Below the pieces are notes generated by a model. It did not search any database. It was not told the DNA's origin and saw nothing but the letters and a program-made list of their open reading frames with translations. From Clostridium saudiense (lineage in GTDB: Bacteria > Bacillota > Clostridia > Clostridiales > Clostridiaceae), in NCBI RefSeq assembly GCF_000577815.1, contig NZ_CBYM010000035.1, forward strand, positions 1-34,319: a stretch of 34,319 bases of DNA. Reading direction: 5' to 3'. Below are positions 27,886 through 34,319 of this stretch, piece by piece; positions within the stretch are counted from its first letter, which is position 1; each line of letters starts with the position of its first letter. Both the position numbers and the translations under genes were made by a program.

Positions 27886-28665
27886 ATGAATAGTACAAGA
27901 AACTATACATTAATAACAGGTGCATCAACTGGAATTGGATATGAGCTTGCAAAGTTATTTGCAAAGGATAGACATAATTTAATTTTAGTTGCTAGAGATG
28001 AAGGTAAATTAGAAACAGCAAAAAATGAATTAAGTAAATGTAATGTAGAAGTAAAAATATTAAGCTTAGATTTATCAAAGAGTGAAGATATTCAAGGTTT
28101 ATTTAATTATGTTGAAATGAATAAGTTAAATGTAGATATTTTAGTTAATAATGCTGGAATTGGAACCTTTGGTGATTTTAGCGAAATAGAATGGGTAAAG
28201 GAAGAAGCATTAATAGATATAAATATAAAAGTATTAACTAAATTAACAAAATATTTCTTGCCTAAGATCATTGAATGTAAAAATGGAGGGATTTTAAATG
28301 TAGCTTCAACAGCTGCTTTTTGCTCAGGTCCTAGAATGGCAGCTTATTATGCATCAAAAGCATATGTACTTAATTTAACAGAAGCTATATATGAAGAGTG
28401 TAAAGATAGTGGAATAAGGATTTCATGTCTTTGTCCTGGTCCTGTTAAGACTACTTTCCAAGACAAGGCTGGAATTAAGAAAAGTGAATCTGCCAAGAAA
28501 TATTTAATGGATGCAGAAGAGGTTGCTAAAGTTAGCTATAAAGATTTTAAAAAAGGGAAGCTTATTATAATTCCTGGAATGAAAAATAAATTATTAGTTA
28601 TTGGAAATAAGCTTTTACCTAGACGAATCTCAAGAAAAATAATACTGAAAACTAATAAAAAATAA
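27886..28665 (+). CDS. short-chain dehydrogenase/reductase
   Basis: Classical SDR oxidoreductase, cytoplasmic, likely NADP(H)-dependent by its basic ARDEGKL segment after the second strand. The 259 residues show T11-G-A-S-T-G-I-G18, N88-N-A-G91, the catalytic S141 (NVASTAA) and Y154-x3-K158 (YYASK). CPGPVKTTF follows, as in the DltE/YqjQ-like branch. A lysine-rich, mildly hydrophobic tail ends the protein. A GGAGAGG site precedes the ATG. It is the middle gene of the three-gene operon. Substrate unknown. Confidence 0.9.
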   Translation: MNSTRNYTLITGASTGIGYELAKLFAKDRHNLILVARDEGKLETAKNELSKCNVEVKILSLDLSKSEDIQGLFNYVEMNKLNVDILVNNAGIGTFGDFSEIEWVKEEALIDINIKVLTKLTKYFLPKIIECKNGGILNVASTAAFCSGPRMAAYYASKAYVLNLTEAIYEECKDSGIRISCLCPGPVKTTFQDKAGIKKSESAKKYLMDAEEVAKVSYKDFKKGKLIIIPGMKNKLLVIGNKLLPRRISRKIILKTNKK

Positions 28666-28675
28666 GGAGAAAAAT

Positions 28676-29485
28676 ATGGGGATTTTTGATGGATATTTAT
28701 TAGTTTCTGATATGGATGGAACACTTTTAAATAGTAAAGGAAAATTATCAGAAGAAAATAAAAAAGCTATAGAGTATTTTGTAGATAATGGTGGTCAATT
28801 TACTTTAGCTACTGGACGTATGTTACCTTCAATAAAGAGACATATTCATAAGATGAAGGTTACACTTCCTGTAATTATGTATAATGGAACTAAAGTATAT
28901 GATTTTAATAGTGATGAAGTAATTTGGGAAAAGTTTTTAGAGGAAGAACGAAAAGAAATAGTCAAAGTAGTAAATAAGGTTAATCATAATATAGGAATAG
29001 AGATATATAGTAATGAGCAAGTATATATTTATCAAGCATGTAAAAGAACTGAAAGATTTAGTAAGCTAGGTTATGATGTAATTTATAATGTCGATGATAG
29101 TATTTGGAATAAAAAATGGACTAAAGCGTTAATTGTAGGCGAAAAAGAAGAGCTAGATTTTGTTGAAACATATTTAAGAAAAGACTATGGTGATAATAAT
29201 ATTGTAAGAAGTTCAGATGTATATTTAGAAATAATACCAAAAGAAATATCAAAAGGACAAGCATTAAAGAAATTAGTAATGCATAAAGAAATTGAAGATT
29301 TTACGATAATTACGGTTGGAGATAATATGAATGACGTTGAGCTTTTACAAGAAGCTGATTATGGTTTTTGCATAAGCAATGGAAGTGAAGAATTAAAAAG
29401 AAAATCAAAATATATAGCACCAAGTAATGATGAAAATCCAATAGAATTTATAGTAAACTGGATAAAAGAATTAAAAAATAAATAA
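28676..29485 (+). CDS. Cof-type HAD phosphatase (HAD-IIB)
   Basis: Cytoplasmic sugar- or nucleotide-phosphate phosphatase of the Cof/YidA subfamily. The 269 residues hold the HAD motifs: D12-M-D14-G-T (nucleophile and acid), T46-G-R, K193 (SKGQAL) and G215-D-N-M-N-D220, with a type IIB cap between about 85 and 185. AAGGAG precedes the ATG. It is the last gene of the operon with the acetyltransferase and SDR genes, followed by a hairpin. Members are promiscuous, so the natural substrate cannot be stated. Confidence 0.92.
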   Translation: MGIFDGYLLVSDMDGTLLNSKGKLSEENKKAIEYFVDNGGQFTLATGRMLPSIKRHIHKMKVTLPVIMYNGTKVYDFNSDEVIWEKFLEEERKEIVKVVNKVNHNIGIEIYSNEQVYIYQACKRTERFSKLGYDVIYNVDDSIWNKKWTKALIVGEKEELDFVETYLRKDYGDNNIVRSSDVYLEIIPKEISKGQALKKLVMHKEIEDFTIITVGDNMNDVELLQEADYGFCISNGSEELKRKSKYIAPSNDENPIEFIVNWIKELKNK

Positions 29486-29500
29486 GTTTAAGAAAATAAA

Positions 29501-29536
29501 GCCATTAAGATAACAAATCTTAATGGCCTTATTTTA
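29501..29536 (+). terminator. terminator of the acetyltransferase-SDR-HAD operon
   Basis: Perfect 11-bp stem (GCCATTAAGAT 29501-29511 with 29517-29527) and a weak T-rich tail (CTTATTTTA). Confidence 0.75.
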
Positions 29537-29559
29537 TGCGTTTATAAAAATACAATAAA

Positions 29560-29589
29560 GTTGCATAAATATTCATTGAGGAGTATAAT
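29560..29589 (+). promoter_or_regulatory. candidate upstream carAB promoter overlapped by an ARG-box-like site
   Basis: TTGCAT (29561-29566) and a perfect TATAAT (29584-29589) stand 17 bases apart. Bases 29560-29577 match 10 of 12 fixed or A/T-specified key positions of the ArgR consensus TNTGNATWWWWATNCANA as I recall it. High AT content makes chance matches possible. Confidence 0.35.
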
Positions 29590-29673
29590 TATAAAAAATA
29601 CACATTGAAATATTTGGAATAGAGTGTACAAAAATTTAGATGGTAAATTCCATCTAATAAAGCTAATTTATTC

Positions 29674-29702
29674 TTGACAATAATTCGTGCTAAATATACA
29701 AT
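29674..29702 (+). promoter_or_regulatory. main carAB leader promoter
   Basis: TTGACA (29674-29679), 17-base spacer, TACAAT (29697-29702). The transcript would begin near 29709 and carry the PyrR loop, leader ORF and terminator ahead of carA. Confidence 0.75.
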
Positions 29703-29755
29703 AATATACAAAGATAAGAATAAATAATTAATTAGTTAAAAAGTACACTTTAAAT

Positions 29756-29771
29756 TGGTCCAGAGAGGCCA
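29756..29771 (+). promoter_or_regulatory. PyrR-binding RNA loop in the carAB leader
   Basis: TGGTCCAGAGAGGCCA matches the PyrR binding-loop core TCCAGAGAGG: G57-G58 pair with C69-C70, T59 is bulged, C60-C61 pair with G67-G68, and the loop is AGAGA (positions 297xx). In Firmicutes, UMP-bound PyrR stabilises this hairpin. A lower stem, ACTTT (29747-29751) with GGAGT (29776-29780), would pair the leader ORF's Shine-Dalgarno. Confidence 0.8.
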
Positions 29772-29788
29772 GAAAGGAGTATGTAGGT

Positions 29789-29890
29789 ATGTTATACGTA
29801 AATAGCAATAGTTACATCGATTTATCAAAAGAATTTTCTAAAGTAAATTTTAAATATAATAAGGATAGTATGGAGAGATTACATAGTTAA
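29789..29890 (+). CDS. 33-codon leader peptide ORF of carAB
   Basis: ATG 29789 follows AAAGGAG (29773-29779) by nine bases. The frame is open for 33 codons (starts MLYVNSNSYID, ends MERLHS) and stops at 29888-29890, inside the loop of the following terminator, whose left arm is its last coding stretch. Nothing resembles a known protein, and no run of Arg codons is present. A ribosome finishing this ORF would cover the terminator's left arm, so translation should favour readthrough. The coding status is inferred from the ribosome binding site and stop placement only. Confidence 0.5.
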   Translation: MLYVNSNSYIDLSKEFSKVNFKYNKDSMERLHS

Positions 29891-29921
29891 ATGTCTCCTT
29901 ACTATCCTTTTCTGTTATTTT
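29861..29921 (+). terminator. attenuator terminator upstream of carA
   Basis: 16-base arms (29861-29876 with 29894-29909, one T-T mismatch), a 17-base loop, then TTCTGTTATTTTT. It lies 120 bases before carA and after the PyrR loop, so it is an attenuator and not an end-of-operon terminator. Confidence 0.85.
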
Positions 29922-30028
29922 TAACTAAATAAATAGTTAAGAAAATAGATAAATTATATTTGAAGTTAAAGAGCTTTTAGAAAGTGTATTTTTAGCTGTT
30001 ATATACATGAATTTTAGGAGGGCTAGGA

Positions 30029-31078
30029 ATGAAAGCAAGGCTTATATTAGAAAATGGCATGATTTTTGAAGGTAATGCATTTGGATACTTAAAAGATAGC
30101 GTAGGAGAGGTTGTATTTACAACAGGAATGACAGGATATCAAGAGGTTTTAACAGATCCATCATACTACGGACAAATTGTAACTATGACATATCCACTAA
30201 TAGGAAACTACGGAATAAATTTAGAGGATAACGAATCAGATACACCTAAGGTAAGAGGATTCATAGTAAGAGAAAAATGTAGCTTCCCAAATAACTTTAG
30301 ATGTGAAATTGGATTAGAAGATTACTTAAAGCAAAATAAAATAATAGGTTTAGAAGGTATAGATACAAGAGCTTTAACAAAGGTATTAAGAAACAATGGG
30401 ACAATGAGAGGAATAATCTCATTAGAACATGAAACATTAGAAGAAGTTAAAGAAAAAATAAGTGCTTTTTCAAATAGAGATGCAGTAAAAATGGTAACTA
30501 CAAAGAAACCATATACAATCGAGGGAACAGGAAAGCATGTTGCAATTATGGATTTTGGAATAAAAACAAATATAATAAGAAATTTCAAAAAGAGAAATTG
30601 CAAAATAACAGTATTTCCAATGACTGCTACAGCAGAAGAAGTATTATCAGTAAATCCTGATTTAGTATTTTTATCAAATGGCCCTGGAGATCCAGAAGAT
30701 TTAACTGATGTAATAGAAAACATTAAAAAGATAGTTGGAGTTAAACCTATAGTAGGTATTTGTTTAGGACATCAATTACTAGCATTAACTTTAGGTGGAA
30801 AAACTACTAAATTAAAGTTTGGACATAGAGGATGCAACCATCCAGTAAAAGATTTAGAAAGAAATAGAGTTCATATTACTTCTCAAAATCATGGATATGT
30901 AGTAGATGAGCTACCAGAAAGTGTTATAGCAACACACTTAAATATTAATGACGGAACAGTGGAAGGTATGAAACATACTACTTTACCAATATACTCAGTT
31001 CAATTCCATCCAGAGGCTGCAGCAGGTCCGAAGGATAGTGAATATATATTTGACAGATTTATGGAATATGCACTATAG
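30029..31078 (+). CDS. carA: carbamoyl-phosphate synthase small (glutaminase) subunit
   Basis: Releases ammonia from glutamine for the CarB subunit. The 349-residue protein has the N-terminal CarA-specific domain (FTTGMTGYQEVLTDPSY, about 30-46) and a class I glutamine amidotransferase domain with catalytic C245 (GICLGHQ), H327 and E329 (QFHPEA). An AGGAGGG ribosome binding site is present. It is followed by carB with a 13-base gap. The long leader with PyrR loop and terminator implies pyrimidine-responsive control; a possible ArgR box further upstream would add arginine control. Confidence 0.97.
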   Translation: MKARLILENGMIFEGNAFGYLKDSVGEVVFTTGMTGYQEVLTDPSYYGQIVTMTYPLIGNYGINLEDNESDTPKVRGFIVREKCSFPNNFRCEIGLEDYLKQNKIIGLEGIDTRALTKVLRNNGTMRGIISLEHETLEEVKEKISAFSNRDAVKMVTTKKPYTIEGTGKHVAIMDFGIKTNIIRNFKKRNCKITVFPMTATAEEVLSVNPDLVFLSNGPGDPEDLTDVIENIKKIVGVKPIVGICLGHQLLALTLGGKTTKLKFGHRGCNHPVKDLERNRVHITSQNHGYVVDELPESVIATHLNINDGTVEGMKHTTLPIYSVQFHPEAAAGPKDSEYIFDRFMEYAL

Positions 31079-31091
31079 GAGGGTTTAGAAA

Positions 31092-34000
31092 ATGCCATTA
31101 AATAAAGATATTAAAAAAGTTTTAGTTATAGGATCAGGACCAATAGTTATCGGGCAAGCTGCAGAGTTTGATTATTCAGGAACTCAAGCATGTCAAGCAT
31201 TAAAGGAAGAAGGGATAGAAGTTGTATTAGTAAACTCTAACCCAGCTACTATTATGACGGACAAAGAAGTTGCAGATAAAATTTATATAGAACCATTAAC
31301 ATTAGAATTTGTTGAAAAAGTAATAGCAAAGGAAAGACCAGATAGTTTACTTGCTGGTATGGGAGGTCAAACAGGACTTAACTTAGCAGTTGATTTACAT
31401 GATGCTGGAATATTAGAAAAGTATAATGTTAAAGTTATAGGAACTTCAATAGCTTCTATCAAAGAAGGTGAAGATAGAGAGCTATTTAGAGATATGATGC
31501 ATAGAATCAATGAGCCGGTTATTACATCTGAAATAGTAACTGATATGGAAGCTGGTATGGCATTTGCAAACAAGATTGGTTACCCAGTTATAGTAAGACC
31601 TGCTTATACATTAGGAGGAACTGGTGGTGGAATAGCTGAAAATGAAGAAGAATTAAGAACTATTCTTGCATCAGGATTACAATTAAGTACAATAGGTCAA
31701 GTTTTATTAGAAAAATCAGTTAAAGGTTGGAAGGAAGTAGAGTACGAAGTAATGAGAGACTCTTATGGAAACTGTATAACTGTTTGTAACATGGAAAACA
31801 TTGACCCAGTAGGTATTCATACAGGGGATAGTATAGTTGTAGCTCCATCTCAAACTTTATCTGATAAAGAATACCAAATGCTTAGAACTGCATCAATCAA
31901 TATTATCAATGCAGTAGGAATCGAAGGTGGATGTAACGTACAATTTGCATTAAATCCAAATTCATTTGAATATGCAGTTATTGAAATTAACCCTAGAGTT
32001 TCAAGATCTTCAGCTTTAGCATCAAAAGCTACTGGATATCCAATAGCAAAGCTTGCAGCTAAAATAGCTTTAGGATATGGACTAGATGAAATTAAAAATG
32101 CAGTAACTCAAAAGACATATGCTTGTTTTGAACCAACATTAGATTATGTTGTAGTTAAGATTCCAAAGTGGCCCTTCGATAAGTTCTTTACAGCTGATAG
32201 AGCTTTGGGAACAAAGATGATGGCAACTGGAGAAATAATGGCTATAGGTGCTAACTTAGAGTCAGCATTATTAAAAGGTATAAGAAGTTTAGAAATAGGA
32301 AAATATTCTTTAGACCATCCAAAGTTTAAAGAAATGAGCATTCAAGAATTGAAAGAAGCTGTAATGAAGCCAGATGATGAAAGATTATTTGCTCTTACAG
32401 AAATGATAAGAAGAGATTATAGAATTGAAAGTATAGCTAAAATTACAGGAATAGATATATTCTTCTTAGAAAAATTCAAATGGATAGTACATGAAGAAAC
32501 TAGATTAAAATTAAGCAAAATAGATGATTTAGATAAAGAATGGTTATTAAATCTTAAGAGAAAAGGATTCTCAGATAAGGCTATAGCTGATATGTTAAGG
32601 GTTAGTCCAGATGATATTTATAGATTAAGAAATATTTGGAATATAAAGCCAGCTTATAAGATGGTTGATACTTGTGGAGGAGAGTTTGAAGCATTATCAC
32701 CATACTATTACTCAACTTATGAACAATATGATGAAGTTGAAGTATCAGATAAGAAAAAGGTTATAGTAATAGGTTCAGGACCAATAAGAATAGGGCAAGG
32801 TATAGAGTTTGACTATGCTTCAGTTCACTGTGTAATGGCATTAAAGAAGATGGGAATTGAAACTATAATAGTTAATAATAACCCAGAAACAGTAAGTACA
32901 GACTTCAATATATCAGATAAACTTTACTTTGAACCATTAACAGAAGAAGATGTATTAAACATAATTGAAAAAGAAAATCCATATGGAGTTATTCTTCAAT
33001 TTGGTGGTCAAACAGCAATTAAACTTGCAAACTTCTTAAAGGAAAAAGGAATTAAGACTTTAGGAACTACAGCAGATCAAATTGATATGGCTGAAGATAG
33101 AGAAAAATTTGAAGAATTACTTGAAAAGTTTGATATAGCAAGACCTAAAGGAAAAGGTGTTTGGACTTTAGAAGAAGGTATAGAAGAAGCAAATAGATTA
33201 AAATATCCAGTACTTGTTAGACCTTCATATGTATTAGGTGGTCAAGGTATGGAAATAACTCACGATGAAGAGGAGTTAACTTACTATTTAAGCAATGCAT
33301 TTAAAAAGGATAAGAAAAATCCAATACTTATAGATAAATACTTAATGGGTAGAGAAATAGAAGTAGATGCCATATCTGATGGAGAAAATATTTTAATACC
33401 AGGTATAATGGAACATTTAGAAAGAGCTGGGGTTCACTCAGGAGACTCTGTAACAATGTACCCAAGCCAAAATATTAGCGAGGAAATCAAAGCGAAAGTT
33501 TTAGATTACACTAAGAAGTTAGCTTTAGCTATAGGAATTAAGGGAATGATAAACATTCAATTCATAGAGTTCGAAGGCAACCTTTATGTAATAGAGGTTA
33601 ATCCAAGAGCTTCAAGAACAGTTCCATATATCAGTAAGGTAAGTGGAGTTCCAATAGTAGATTTAGCTACTAAGGTTATGCTTGGAGAAAAGTTAGTTGA
33701 TTTAGGTTATGGAGTAGATGTTTATCCAGAACCAGAACTAGTATCAGTTAAGGTTCCAGTATTCTCAACTCAAAAATTACCAAAGGTTGAAGTATCTTTA
33801 GGACCTGAAATGAAATCTACTGGAGAAGTTTTAGGTGTAGGTAGAGATGTTAAGGAAGCATTATATAAAGGGTTTGTTGGTGGAGGAATGTACCCATCAA
33901 TGGAAAAAGGAAAAATATTAGCAACTATCAATAAGCATGATAAGGCTGAATTCTTACCAATAGCGAAAGATTTAGCTAAAGTTGGATACAAGTTTATTGC

Positions 34001-34298
34001 AACAGAAGGAACTTGTAAGCTTTTAAGAGAATCAGGAATTGACTGTGAAGAAGTTAGAAGACTTAATGAACAAGAACCAAATATATTAGATGTTGTTAAG
34101 AATAAAGAAGTTGATTTAGTTGTAAATACTCCAACAAAGGGTAATGATTCTAAGAGAGATGGATTCTTAATTAGAAGAGCTGCCATTGAAAGAAATATAG
34201 GTGTTATAACAGCTTTAGATACGTTAAGAGCAATAGCAGATGTTAAGGTATCTGAAATTGATAAGAGAGATTTAGAAGTGTTTAATATAGCTGAATAA
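31092..34298 (+). CDS. carB: carbamoyl-phosphate synthase large subunit
   Basis: Makes carbamoyl phosphate from bicarbonate, ammonia and two ATP, for arginine and pyrimidine synthesis. It is complete at 1068 residues. Two homologous ATP-grasp halves each start with the same nucleotide-fold motif (GSGPIVIGQ near residue 14 and GSGPIRIGQ near 561). An oligomerisation segment lies between (about 400-550), and a C-terminal MGS-like allosteric domain (about 935-1068) contains [14 protein letters not shown] and [13 protein letters not shown]. Both halves keep the ATP-grasp signatures [18 protein letters not shown] and [24 protein letters not shown] precedes the ATG. A GGAACAGG-like ribosome binding site near the right edge suggests another operon gene follows. 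Confidence 0.98.
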   Translation: MPLNKDIKKVLVIGSGPIVIGQAAEFDYSGTQACQALKEEGIEVVLVNSNPATIMTDKEVADKIYIEPLTLEFVEKVIAKERPDSLLAGMGGQTGLNLAVDLHDAGILEKYNVKVIGTSIASIKEGEDRELFRDMMHRINEPVITSEIVTDMEAGMAFANKIGYPVIVRPAYTLGGTGGGIAENEEELRTILASGLQLSTIGQVLLEKSVKGWKEVEYEVMRDSYGNCITVCNMENIDPVGIHTGDSIVVAPSQTLSDKEYQMLRTASINIINAVGIEGGCNVQFALNPNSFEYAVIEINPRVSRSSALASKATGYPIAKLAAKIALGYGLDEIKNAVTQKTYACFEPTLDYVVVKIPKWPFDKFFTADRALGTKMMATGEIMAIGANLESALLKGIRSLEIGKYSLDHPKFKEMSIQELKEAVMKPDDERLFALTEMIRRDYRIESIAKITGIDIFFLEKFKWIVHEETRLKLSKIDDLDKEWLLNLKRKGFSDKAIADMLRVSPDDIYRLRNIWNIKPAYKMVDTCGGEFEALSPYYYSTYEQYDEVEVSDKKKVIVIGSGPIRIGQGIEFDYASVHCVMALKKMGIETIIVNNNPETVSTDFNISDKLYFEPLTEEDVLNIIEKENPYGVILQFGGQTAIKLANFLKEKGIKTLGTTADQIDMAEDREKFEELLEKFDIARPKGKGVWTLEEGIEEANRLKYPVLVRPSYVLGGQGMEITHDEEELTYYLSNAFKKDKKNPILIDKYLMGREIEVDAISDGENILIPGIMEHLERAGVHSGDSVTMYPSQNISEEIKAKVLDYTKKLALAIGIKGMINIQFIEFEGNLYVIEVNPRASRTVPYISKVSGVPIVDLATKVMLGEKLVDLGYGVDVYPEPELVSVKVPVFSTQKLPKVEVSLGPEMKSTGEVLGVGRDVKEALYKGFVGGGMYPSMEKGKILATINKHDKAEFLPIAKDLAKVGYKFIATEGTCKLLRESGIDCEEVRRLNEQEPNILDVVKNKEVDLVVNTPTKGNDSKRDGFLIRRAAIERNIGVITALDTLRAIADVKVSEIDKRDLEVFNIAE

Positions 34299-34319
34299 TA
34301 AAAAAGGAACAGGAAAAAT

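Noticed and set aside
33770..34186. Long minus-strand frame inside carB
   Set aside because: Antisense shadow of the conserved CarB C-terminus.

Overview
This is an AT-rich, densely coded chromosomal window from a low-GC Firmicute, most probably Clostridium sensu stricto. Signs are the strong AAGGAGG-type ribosome binding sites, some TTG/GTG starts, AT-biased codons, and the gene set: AddAB instead of RecBCD, a PyrR-type leader on carAB, a DUF1836 regulator, and a YbiT-like ABC-F protein. The species cannot be fixed from sequence reading alone. Most of the window is ordinary core genome. There is no prophage, no intact insertion sequence and no CRISPR array.

Layout. 1-2053: beta-carbonic anhydrase, two tRNA-Ser genes (UGA, GCU) behind a consensus promoter, and a ROK glucokinase. 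2132-9856: an operon of a GNAT acetyltransferase and addB-addA (double-strand break repair). 9870-12658: a complex hairpin, then cca and a membrane-anchored L,D-transpeptidase on the minus strand. 12834-14970: a DUF1189 membrane protein, tRNA-Arg(ACG), and a solitary Card1/Can2-like CARF nuclease followed by a 204-nt imperfect palindrome. 15379-18690: psd on the minus strand, a divergent TetR regulator, and an ABC-F ATPase with a degenerate second ATPase site. 18925-22301: a DUF4351 fragment and a hemolysin III-like membrane protein (minus), divergent from a DUF1836 regulator plus ABC_ATPase-family operon. The divergent promoter region carries two copies of one palindrome. 22385-26568: tRNA-Glu(CTC), a YjiH-like gate-domain membrane protein (minus), proB-proA, and a tandem pair of 62-nt repeats. 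26697-29485: a SanA/YdcF-like protein, then an ElaA-like acetyltransferase, an SDR dehydrogenase and a Cof-type HAD phosphatase as an operon. 29486-34298: a long regulatory leader and carA-carB, whose product carbamoyl phosphate feeds arginine and pyrimidine synthesis.

The most interesting regulatory arrangement is in front of carA. It combines a consensus promoter, a PyrR-binding RNA loop touching the Shine-Dalgarno sequence of a 33-codon leader ORF, and an intrinsic terminator whose loop contains that ORF's stop codon. A possible ArgR box overlaps a second promoter further upstream. Other points for a second look are the orphan CARF nuclease with its long hairpin, the hlyIII/DUF1836 palindromes, the proA-distal repeats, an IS3-end-like palindrome nested inside the addA/cca terminator, and the ABC-F protein that has lost its second Walker A lysine and catalytic glutamate.
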